Of a stretch of 5,337 nt of DNA, positions 1 through 4,602 are shown piece by piece. Every line of letters starts with the position of its first letter. Positions within the stretch are counted from its first letter, which is position 1. This stretch comes from Bacilli bacterium (GTDB taxonomy: Bacteria > Bacillota > Bacilli > Tumebacillales > JAQBPP01). The stretch is taken from positions 1-5,337 of the forward strand of contig JAQBPP010000042.1 of NCBI GenBank assembly GCA_028287455.1, in the 5' to 3' direction. The notes below the pieces were generated by a model. The model worked only from the letters and a program-made list of their open reading frames with translations, was not told the DNA's origin and made no database searches. Both the position numbers and the translations under genes were made by a program.

Positions 1-2
1 AT

Positions 3-548
3 GATTCCTGCCCTCATACATTTACAACGCCGAATCTGGGCAGTGCGCTGCTGGATAAACAGCTCACCTTCAGTGCATTTTCAGAAGACCTGCCGACGAC
101 AGGCTTTGCTGGATGCAGCAGTCATCAGTATGCGCGAAAACACAGCCCTTGGACCAATTTCACGAACGTGCCTGCCAGCACAAACCGCCCTTGGTCAGCA
201 TTCCCGGCTGATTATAACCAGCTGCCCACTGTTTCTTTTGTGGTGCCCAATCTGGACCATGACATGCATAACGGTACCATCAGCCAAGGGGATAAATGGT
301 TGAAAGATAACGTCGACCCCTTTGTCCAATGGGCGAAAACCCATAACAGTTTGCTCATTGTAACCTGGGACGAAGATGATGCCAGCAGCGAAAACCGGAT
401 TCCAACGCTTTTTGTTGGCCCAATGGTGAAGCCCGGTCAGTACGGGGATCCAATCAATCACTTCGGGGTGCTGCGCTCAATCGAGGAGTTGTATGCACTT
501 CCGCTGTTAGGGCAAAGCGCATCCGCTCAGTCCGTTTGGCCATTCTAA
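3..548 (+). CDS. Phosphoesterase / acid phosphatase family protein, C-terminal part (5' truncated by window edge)
   Basis: The frame is open from position 3 to the TAA at 546-548 and gives 181 residues; the protein starts before the window. It matches the C-terminal half of the phosphoesterase family (Pfam PF04185; bacterial acid phosphatases and phospholipase C-like enzymes), which hydrolyse phosphate esters with bound metal and usually act outside the cytoplasm. Visible family signatures, counted from position 3, are VPNLDHDMHNGT (DHDMH at residues 85-89), a WLKDNVDPFVQWAKTHNS stretch, and LLIVTWDEDD, with the acidic DEDD at residues 123-126. That acidic cluster is where this family typically supplies metal ligands. 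It is followed by RIPTLFVGPMVKPG and NHFGVLRSIEELYALP, the usual end of the domain. An overlapping frame-1 reading from position 1 is a shadow. Family assignment is strong; substrate and any signal peptide cannot be judged because the N-terminus is missing. Confidence 0.9.
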   Translation, partial: DSCPHTFTTPNLGSALLDKQLTFSAFSEDLPTTGFAGCSSHQYARKHSPWTNFTNVPASTNRPWSAFPADYNQLPTVSFVVPNLDHDMHNGTISQGDKWLKDNVDPFVQWAKTHNSLLIVTWDEDDASSENRIPTLFVGPMVKPGQYGDPINHFGVLRSIEELYALPLLGQSASAQSVWPF

Positions 549-630
549 CCAAATTTTAGCCAGAGTTTTTTTAACGTGTCCGGTTATCCTAACTAGCAAC
601 CGATCTTGGGATGCACGGAGGCACACAGCA

Positions 631-951
631 ATGGAAATCTTAAATATTACTGTCCCTAAGGGAGATTATTCTGACTTAATCGTATGTATCGGCGCCGCAT
701 TGATTGCACTCTTCTTTCTTTTCCTGCTGACATTTGGATTTTCCACCCGTGAGTACACGCCGTCTGTTTTATGCGGAGTGTTATTTGCACTGTGTACGCT
801 GGTTTCCTTCGGCAGCTTTTTAGAATATCATGCCCCGAAGCCCGTCAAGTACGAGGTTTTGATTCAAGACATGTCGAAATTTGATGCCACGAAATACAAA
901 ATCGACGATCGGCGGGGGAAAATCTATGTAATTGAAGAAGCCAACCAGTAG
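631..951 (+). CDS. Small two-helix membrane protein, function unknown
   Basis: This encodes 106 residues starting at ATG 631, with GGAGG at 617-621 placed 9 nt upstream, so start and expression are credible. Two hydrophobic segments at about residues 14-36 (DLIVCIGAALIALFFLFLL) and 44-64 (PSVLCGVLFALCTLVSFGSF) should span the membrane, joined by a short loop with Arg40. A charged C-terminal tail (residues about 69-106) contains KYEVLIQD and RRGKIYVIEEANQ. From memory, the pattern of two helices plus a KYEV...RGKIYVIEE tail recalls small uncharacterised membrane proteins carried by Bacillota phages and mobile elements. This is a resemblance, not a demonstrated homology, and no other phage gene lies nearby. 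The gene stands alone, 82 bp after the phosphatase and 89 bp before the DUF2892 gene. No function is proposed. Confidence 0.8.
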   Translation: MEILNITVPKGDYSDLIVCIGAALIALFFLFLLTFGFSTREYTPSVLCGVLFALCTLVSFGSFLEYHAPKPVKYEVLIQDMSKFDATKYKIDDRRGKIYVIEEANQ

Positions 952-1027
952 AGTCGGGGGACGCTTCCACCGAATAGCATGGAGCGAATTGTGTCTATAC
1001 TAAGCCTGCTTGCGACAATATCCCGGC

Positions 1028-1034
1028 GAGGAGG
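1028..1034 (+). promoter_or_regulatory. Shine-Dalgarno that fixes the start of the DUF2892 gene
   Basis: GAGGAGG directly abuts an in-frame ATG at 1035 (no spacing) but lies 6 nt before the ATG at 1041. Ribosomes need a gap of several nucleotides, so 1041 is the functional start and the 84-residue reading from 1035 is two residues too long. Confidence 0.8.
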
Positions 1035-1040
1035 ATGCAC

Positions 1041-1289
1041 ATGATCAAACAGAATGTTGGAACATGGGATGCATATGTCCGAATCATGGGTGGGTTAATG
1101 GCTTTAGGTTACGGAATTCAGCGCGGTGTTCGCCGTAATGACGGAGCCAGCACGTTGTTAATGGCTGCAGGTGCCATGAAAGTGGCCGAAGGGCTCACCC
1201 GGGTTTGCCCGCTGATGCACGCGATGGGCATTAAATCGTTGGAAGAACCCCTGGAAACGACGCACTGTCATCCGGATAAGCGGCGATAA
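1041..1289 (+). CDS. DUF2892 (YgaP-type inner-membrane domain) protein
   Basis: This is an 82-residue protein whose start at 1041 was chosen from the spacing to GAGGAGG (1028-1034). It begins MIKQNVGTWDAYVRIMGG, the typical opening of DUF2892 proteins (PF11127, the membrane part of YgaP-like proteins). Hydrophobic segments lie at about residues 11-28 and 36-52, separated by a basic loop (RRND). The family-like C-terminal motif TRVCPLMHAMGI (Cys57-Pro58) follows the second helix. No rhodanese domain is attached, unlike E. coli YgaP, so this is the stand-alone membrane module. The tail (ETTHCHPDKRR) is short and hydrophilic with Cys75. Stand-alone DUF2892 proteins are common and of uncertain role, with links to sulfur or thiol handling suggested only by YgaP. 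The stop (1289) is followed by a strong hairpin at 1331-1360. Confidence 0.87.
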   Translation: MIKQNVGTWDAYVRIMGGLMALGYGIQRGVRRNDGASTLLMAAGAMKVAEGLTRVCPLMHAMGIKSLEEPLETTHCHPDKRR

Positions 1290-1330
1290 ACATGCGATGA
1301 ACCCGTCCTAATGATACACTGTTGTCACAA

Positions 1331-1360
1331 GCAGAGAGCCACCGTCAAAGTGGCTCTCGC
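1331..1360 (+). terminator. Hairpin without U-tract between the DUF2892 gene and the TatD-family gene
   Basis: GAGAGCCAC (1334-1342) pairs perfectly with GTGGCTCTC (1350-1358) around the 7-nt loop CGTCAAA. G1331-C1332 can add two pairs with G1359-C1360 if A1333 is bulged out. Neither strand has a run of T after the stem, so it is not a textbook intrinsic terminator. It could be a weak terminator, a 3'-end stabiliser for the upstream transcript, or a 5'-leader structure of the TatD-family gene 33 bp downstream. The stem is directly visible; the role is inferred. Confidence 0.5.
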
Positions 1361-1392
1361 TCACACGATCCCCATAAAAGGAATTAACCACC

Positions 1393-2136
1393 ATGATCAA
1401 AACAGATACCCACTATCACATAGATTTGGCAGAACATCCAGAGCAGCTGCTTTCTCAGGCAAAGCTTGACCACATTTCGCTGATTGCTCCCTCAATGAAC
1501 CCCGCTTCTTTTGCCAAAATTATCGATCTACAGAGCCGCAGCAGGAACACGATTCGCTGGGTAGGGTGCGGACTGCACCCGGAAGCTGTACACACGCCTG
1601 AGCAAACCCGGTTGGCGCTGCAGCTGTCCAAATCAGCACCTGTCATCGGGGAAGTCGGTTTGCCCTGTTATGAGCGTCCGGTCACGCAGCAAGATTTAGC
1701 TGTGTTTCGCGAATTCTGCACAGCTGCTGCGGCGCGAAATGTGCCGATGATTGTACATGCCGTGCATAAACAAGCTGCAGTCGCACTCTCTATTCTGCAG
1801 CAAACTAGTGTGCAGCGCGCCGTTTTTCACTGGCTGAAAGCAGACGATCATACACTCGCTCAAATCGTGGCTGCCGGGTACATGGTGTCAGTAACTCCTG
1901 AAGTCACCTACCGACAGCGCGACCAGCAGCTGCTCGCGCAAATCCCTCCTGACCAGCTTTTAGTGGAAACAGATGGCCCGTTTGAACATCAAGGGCCTTA
2001 CGCAGGACGGTTGACAGTGCCGCAAATGGTGGAAGAGTGTGCCGCTTATGTGGCGAACCACTTTGGGATAACGGTCAAAGAATGGTGGCAGCAGCATGAA
2101 GAGAATGTGCAGCGGATATTTGCAAATGCATTGTGA
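1393..2136 (+). CDS. TatD-family metal-dependent hydrolase (amidohydrolase-fold putative DNase)
   Basis: This is a 247-residue cytoplasmic TIM-barrel hydrolase of the TatD family, whose studied members are divalent-metal-dependent nucleases or phosphoesterases. Metal-site motifs appear in order: DTHYHID (His7 and His9), GCGLHPE (residues 58-64), GEVGLP (Glu87), VHAVH (His122), VFHW (His146) and VETDGPF (Asp194). The set is complete, so the enzyme should be active. At 247 residues it is slightly shorter than the usual 255-265. The sequence after GEVGL reads PCYER rather than the common DYY/DFY form, and HWLK replaces the usual HCFSG, which places it in a divergent subgroup rather than with canonical TatD/YabD. 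Start: ATG 1393 with AAAAGGAA about 9-10 nt upstream. The thioesterase gene follows after 83 bp. The substrate is not predictable from sequence. Confidence 0.92.
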   Translation: MIKTDTHYHIDLAEHPEQLLSQAKLDHISLIAPSMNPASFAKIIDLQSRSRNTIRWVGCGLHPEAVHTPEQTRLALQLSKSAPVIGEVGLPCYERPVTQQDLAVFREFCTAAAARNVPMIVHAVHKQAAVALSILQQTSVQRAVFHWLKADDHTLAQIVAAGYMVSVTPEVTYRQRDQQLLAQIPPDQLLVETDGPFEHQGPYAGRLTVPQMVEECAAYVANHFGITVKEWWQQHEENVQRIFANAL

Positions 2137-2167
2137 AGCCTCCCACTGGCAAAAGTCAATTGCGGGG

Positions 2168-2176
2168 TGGTAAAAT
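2168..2176 (+). promoter_or_regulatory. Candidate extended -10 promoter for the thioesterase gene
   Basis: TGGTAAAAT fits the extended -10 form TGn-TATAAT (hexamer TAAAAT at 2171-2176, 5 of 6 matches). The best -35 at acceptable spacing is poor (TGGCAA at 2147-2152), as is often the case for extended -10 promoters. It would start a transcript about 35-40 nt before ATG 2220. It is suggestive only. Confidence 0.35.
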
Positions 2177-2219
2177 GGGACGAAGATAAACTGCAGGCAG
2201 CACCAAAGGTGGGACATAA

Positions 2220-2636
2220 ATGAACAGCACATTTAGTATTGAACTGCGCGTCCGATACCAGGAGACCGATCAAATGGGGATTGTTTATCATACCAATTAT
2301 CTGAACTGGTTTGAGATTGCACGTACGGAATGGTTTCGCCAAAGCGGAACTACTTACCGCCAGTTGGAGGAAAAAGGGCTCATGCTGCCCGTCACTAAAA
2401 TCCAGTGTGAGTTCATCAACTCAGCGAAATATGACGATTGGGTCGAAATCGCAGTTTCCGTCAAGTCTTATAACAAAGTGCGTTTATCGTTCGAATACGA
2501 GATTCATCGACTGCCTGATCAGAAACTGCTTGTCCGGGGTACCAGTGAACACGTGTTCACCACACGCACCGGCAAGATCGTTCGATTAGACAAAGCTCAT
2601 CCGGAAGTCTACCAATTTATCGTTTCACAAATCTGA
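2220..2636 (+). CDS. Acyl-CoA thioesterase, YbgC/4HBT hot-dog family
   Basis: This is a 138-residue single hot-dog-fold protein of the 4-hydroxybenzoyl-CoA thioesterase family, YbgC branch, which hydrolyses acyl-CoA thioesters in the cytoplasm. The N-terminal signature RVRYQETDQMGIVYHTNYLNW (starting at residue 10) carries the catalytic Asp17 and the G-x-V-Y-H-x-N-Y helix start typical of the branch. FEIARTEWFRQSG follows as the central helix, and strands such as KIQCEFINSAKYDDWVEIAVSV and LLVRGTSEHVFTTRTGKIVRL complete the fold. Length matches the family (about 130-140). Start: ATG 2220, with AAGGTGG ending 7 nt upstream. It ends 4 bp before the 3' end of the convergent unknown gene. E. coli YbgC works with the Tol-Pal system, but nothing of that kind is here, so acyl-CoA clean-up or an unknown acyl-CoA substrate is more likely. 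Confidence 0.92.
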   Translation: MNSTFSIELRVRYQETDQMGIVYHTNYLNWFEIARTEWFRQSGTTYRQLEEKGLMLPVTKIQCEFINSAKYDDWVEIAVSVKSYNKVRLSFEYEIHRLPDQKLLVRGTSEHVFTTRTGKIVRLDKAHPEVYQFIVSQI

Positions 2637-2640
2637 TCGA

Positions 2641-3042
2641 TTACTTGATAAGCCGCGTTACAAAGCTTGTGCCGGCGCGTGTCAGCTTATGCTGCAAAAC
2701 ATCTGCAGATACTTCGCCAAGTTTGCACAACGCTTCTAGTTTGTCTTTGTCCACCACTTCTACAATACATTTTTTCTTCGAACTTGCCGTCAATAGATTC
2801 GCAACTTGCTCCACGTCATAAGTAGTATATCGAGCATTCATAATCGGCCGTTCCTGCATCAAAAGTTCCACTTTACCGCGGCCATCACTGCTGTGAATGC
2901 TGGTGAGATCGTTTTCCTTCATATACGGCTCAATGATGCCGTGCAAATCGTCCAGTTGATCTTTGATTTTCTTGTATTCTTTGTAAACATTGATATAGTG
3001 ATCAACGGCAAATTGAATTTCCTTTTGAATATTCCCGTTCAT
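2641..3042 (-). CDS. Hypothetical 133-residue protein with N-terminal coiled-coil-like helix
   Basis: The reading runs from ATG at 3042-3040 to TAA at 2643-2641. The reverse-strand GAGGGGAG (3058-3051) sits 8 nt before the start, which supports it as a real gene. I do not recognise the family. Residues about 5-42 are a charged amphipathic helix (DHYINVYKEYKKIKDQLDDL) likely to form a coiled coil. A middle part, GRGKVELLMQERP (54-66), looks like a short beta-hairpin. The C-terminal part (72-133) is mixed helix and strand, with KLEALCKLGEVSADVLQHKL and ending SFVTRLIK. There are two cysteines (92, 106), no signal peptide and no membrane segment, so it is probably cytoplasmic. The general plan (N-terminal helix, GK-beta segment, C-terminal small domain) recalls small phage or accessory proteins, but that is only an impression. 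It is transcribed divergently from the oxidoreductase gene and convergently with the thioesterase gene. Confidence 0.82.
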   Translation of the reverse strand: MNGNIQKEIQFAVDHYINVYKEYKKIKDQLDDLHGIIEPYMKENDLTSIHSSDGRGKVELLMQERPIMNARYTTYDVEQVANLLTASSKKKCIVEVVDKDKLEALCKLGEVSADVLQHKLTRAGTSFVTRLIK

Positions 3043-3122
3043 TGTTCCGGCTCCCCTCGACTCAAAAATTCACTGTCAATCCTCCAAGAATGGGTATGCT
3101 TCCGACTGAAAAAAAAGCCCAC

Positions 3123-3150
3123 TTTATATAAAAATACGAAAAAGAATCAA
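3123..3150 (-). promoter_or_regulatory. Candidate promoter for the 133-residue unknown gene
   Basis: Read on the reverse strand, TTGATT (3150-3145, 4 of 6 matches to TTGACA) and TATAAA (3128-3123, 5 of 6 to TATAAT) are separated by 16 nt. This would give a leader of about 75 nt before ATG 3042. A reverse-strand TTGACA at 3079-3074 has no usable -10 because the right distance falls on the ribosome binding site. Confidence 0.5.
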
Positions 3151-3179
3151 TTCATTTCGTGAAAAAATAAGAGTATAAT
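3151..3179 (+). promoter_or_regulatory. Candidate sigma-A promoter for the Gfo/Idh/MocA oxidoreductase gene
   Basis: A perfect TATAAT lies at 3174-3179, with TTCATT at 3151-3156 (3 of 6 to TTGACA) exactly 17 nt upstream. Transcription would begin about 35-40 nt before ATG 3224. The -35 box touches the -35 box of the opposite-strand promoter. The imperfect dyad AATcAATTcATT (3145-3156) covers both, so one regulator could control both genes. Confidence 0.6.
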
Positions 3180-3223
3180 CAGTCTGAAAGGCTTTACACA
3201 GCAGTAGATGATAGGAGGCCATT

Positions 3224-4387
3224 ATGGACAAGGTACGCATTGGGATTATAGGATTTGGCAATATGGGAACCGGCCATGCCACATACCTTAGCAAAAATGA
3301 AGTTTCCGGAGCGGAATTCACCGCAGTTTGTGATGTGAGTCCTGCACGTTTGCAGTACGCCAAGGATAATTTCGGTGCTGACCTGCTCACGTTCGACAAT
3401 GCAGAGGCACTTTTTGCATCGAACAGTGTAGATGCTGTGATCGTTGCTACTCCTCACTATGATCACCCTCGTTTGGTGATTGAGGCATTCAAACACAATC
3501 TGCACGTGATTTGCGAAAAACCAGCAGGTGTTTACACGAAGCAAGTACGCGAAATGAATGAGGCCGCTGCCAAAAGCGACAAGGTCTTCAGCATGATGTT
3601 CAATCAGCGGACTAATCCTTTATATCAGAAACTAAGAGATTTGATTTCAAGCGGTGAACTTGGCGACATTAAGCGCACCAACTGGATTATCACCAACTGG
3701 TATCGCCCGCAGAGCTATTACGATTCGGGCGGCTGGCGTGCAACCTGGGCTGGTGAAGGCGGTGGCGTCTTGATCAACCAGGATCCGCATCAACTCGACC
3801 TCTGGCAGTGGACCACTGGCCTCATGCCCAAGCGTGTTCGCGCGTTCTGCGCATTCGGCAAGTACCACGACATTGAAGTGGAAGACGATGTGACCGCATA
3901 TGTGGAGTACGAAAACGGTGCAACTGGCCTGTTCGTGACCACCACTGGTGAAGCACCCGGAACCAACCGGTTTGAGATTTCCGGTGACCGCGGTAAAATC
4001 GTGATTGAAGAAGGCAAAATGACGTTCTGGCGGCTGCGTGTTCCAGAGAGACAATTCAACGCCGAATGGAAAGGCGGATTTGGCTCGCCGGAATGCTGGA
4101 AATGTGATATCCCTGTTTCCGGTCAAAACACTCAGCACAAAGGAATTACACAAAACTTCGTGGACGCGATTCGCAAAGGTACTCCTTTGATCGCCCCAGG
4201 AGCTGAAGGAATCAAAGGGTTGACCATCTCCAACGCGATTCATCTGTCCGCTTGGACCGATAATTGGGTAGATCTTCCGATTAACGAAGATCTCTACTAC
4301 GAGAAGCTGCAAGAGAGAATCAACAACTCCAGTTCTAAGAAAAATTCGTCCGAATCCAAAACATTGGATATTGCAGGCACGCACTAA
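3224..4387 (+). CDS. Gfo/Idh/MocA-family NAD(P)-dependent oxidoreductase
   Basis: This is a 387-residue cytoplasmic dehydrogenase, most likely acting on a sugar, inositol or related polyol. The N-terminal Rossmann domain (about 1-125) has the dinucleotide motif GIIGFGNMGTGH (Gly10, Gly12, Gly15), the VCDVSP acidic position at the end of the second strand (Asp37), and VIVATPHYDH. The hallmark CEKPAG (Glu98-Lys99-Pro100) supplies the conserved catalytic lysine. The C-terminal alpha/beta domain has GGWRATWAGEGGGVLINQDPHQLDLW, with Asp187, His189 and Asp192 at the family's active-site position, and ISGDRGKIVIEEGKMTFW in the sheet. Start: ATG 3224 with AGGAGG (3213-3218) 5 nt upstream. A Ser/Lys-rich tail after about residue 367 (SSSKKNSSESK) looks disordered. 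There are no sugar-pathway neighbours to name a substrate. A 20-bp terminator begins 4 bp after the stop. Confidence 0.94.
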   Translation: MDKVRIGIIGFGNMGTGHATYLSKNEVSGAEFTAVCDVSPARLQYAKDNFGADLLTFDNAEALFASNSVDAVIVATPHYDHPRLVIEAFKHNLHVICEKPAGVYTKQVREMNEAAAKSDKVFSMMFNQRTNPLYQKLRDLISSGELGDIKRTNWIITNWYRPQSYYDSGGWRATWAGEGGGVLINQDPHQLDLWQWTTGLMPKRVRAFCAFGKYHDIEVEDDVTAYVEYENGATGLFVTTTGEAPGTNRFEISGDRGKIVIEEGKMTFWRLRVPERQFNAEWKGGFGSPECWKCDIPVSGQNTQHKGITQNFVDAIRKGTPLIAPGAEGIKGLTISNAIHLSAWTDNWVDLPINEDLYYEKLQERINNSSSKKNSSESKTLDIAGTH

Positions 4388-4390
4388 AGA

Positions 4391-4433
4391 AAAAAGTTCC
4401 TTGCGGGTGCCAAGCACTCGCAAGGAACTTTTT
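4391..4433. terminator. Strong intrinsic terminator after the oxidoreductase gene, likely bidirectional
   Basis: AAAAAGTTCCTTGCG (4391-4405) pairs perfectly with CGCAAGGAACTTTTT (4419-4433). Inside, GGTGC (4406-4410) pairs with GCACT (4414-4418) with one G-T wobble, leaving the loop CAA (4411-4413). That gives a 20-bp stem with an A-tract on one side and a T-tract on the other, starting 4 nt after the TAA. The A5/T5 ends let it work on either strand, which suits its place between convergent genes. Confidence 0.9.
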
Positions 4434-4452
4434 CGCGACTTGACCTTCAAAC

Positions 4453-4546
4453 AGCAGAAAAAACATTCATTCCTTTCGACGCGACTTTTGCATGCAACTA
4501 AGCAGAAAAAACATTCATTCCTTTTGACGCGACTTTTGCTTGCAAC
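4453..4546 (+). repeat. Two 46-nt direct repeats, period 48
   Basis: Copies at 4453-4498 and 4501-4546 are separated by TA and differ at two of 46 positions (C4477/T4525 and A4492/T4540). Each copy begins AGCA, carries the 20-nt core, then GACGCGACTTTTGC and TGCAAC. In copy 1 the end is a perfect 10-nt palindrome TTGCATGCAA (4488-4497); in copy 2 the palindrome is broken to TTGCTTGCAA (4536-4545). CGCGACTT (4480-4487 and 4528-4535) also appears just after the terminator at 4434-4441, 46 nt upstream, which suggests a degenerate earlier unit. Confidence 0.92.
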
Positions 4547-4575
4547 CGGAGCTAGAAAGGAATGAATGTTTTTTC
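4505..4575. terminator. Bidirectional terminator-like hairpin formed by the inner repeat pair
   Basis: The core at 4505-4524 pairs over 20 bp with its inverted copy at 4556-4575 around a 31-nt loop. The stem ends in A6 on one side and T6 on the other, so on both strands a stem is followed by a U-run. An outer pair (4457-4476 with 4580-4599) can form at the same time and nests around it. The stem has only 6 G-C pairs and a long loop, so it may be weaker than the hairpin at 4391-4433. It is the only visible terminator candidate just beyond the acetyltransferase gene's stop. Pairing is seen; termination is inferred. Confidence 0.6.
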
Positions 4576-4602
4576 CTAGAAAGGAATGAATGTTTTTTCC
4601 TA
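4552..4602 (-). repeat. Two 24-nt tandem repeats in inverted orientation
   Basis: CTAG plus the reverse-complemented core, 24 nt in all, occurs at 4552-4575 and is repeated exactly at 4576-4599, followed by the first three bases of another unit (CTA, 4600-4602). These copies lack the GACGCGACTTTTGC spacer found in the direct copies, so this half is a shorter derivative of the repeat. Confidence 0.92.

Larger units (their letters stand above)
4453..4602. repeat. Composite intergenic repeat array: two direct copies followed by two inverted copies of one 20-nt core
   Basis: The core GAAAAAACATTCATTCCTTT occurs at 4457-4476 and 4505-4524. Its exact reverse complement occurs at 4556-4575 and 4580-4599. 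The four copies are identical across all 20 nt. The right-hand end runs into CCTA at 4599-4602, the start of a further unit, which also contains the stop codon of the acetyltransferase gene on the other strand. The array fills the space between two convergent genes. Unit lengths (48 and 24 nt) are multiples of three, which leaves spurious open frames on both strands. Confidence 0.93.

Noticed and set aside
1..303. A 100-residue frame starting at position 1
   Set aside because: Frame 3 through the same bases gives a continuous phosphoesterase-family sequence; frame 1 gives no recognisable protein.
535..572. Possible terminator after the phosphatase: TTTGG...CCAAA stem and a T7 run at 566-572
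   Set aside because: The stem is only 5 bp, has a 9-nt loop, and is separated from the T-run by 12 bases, so support is too weak.
996..1001. TATACT as a -10 box for the DUF2892 gene
   Set aside because: No hexamer at 16-18 nt upstream resembles TTGACA and there is no TGn extension, so the match could be chance.
3091..3097. GGGTAT as a sigma-B type -10
   Set aside because: There is no GTTT-type -35 at the right distance, and no gene starts at a suitable point downstream.
4371..4565. A 64-residue + strand frame with repeated KKHSFL
   Set aside because: It starts inside the oxidoreductase gene, has no ribosome site, and is only translation of the terminator and repeat units whose lengths are multiples of three.
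4453..4602. CRISPR array
   Set aside because: The copies are two direct and two inverted, the spacers between direct copies are themselves repeated, and there are no cas genes.
4453..4602. Insertion sequence or miniature transposable element ends
   Set aside because: There is no transposase and no clear target-site duplication flanking the inverted cores; the tandem arrangement on both sides fits a repeat array better, though a mobile origin cannot be excluded.
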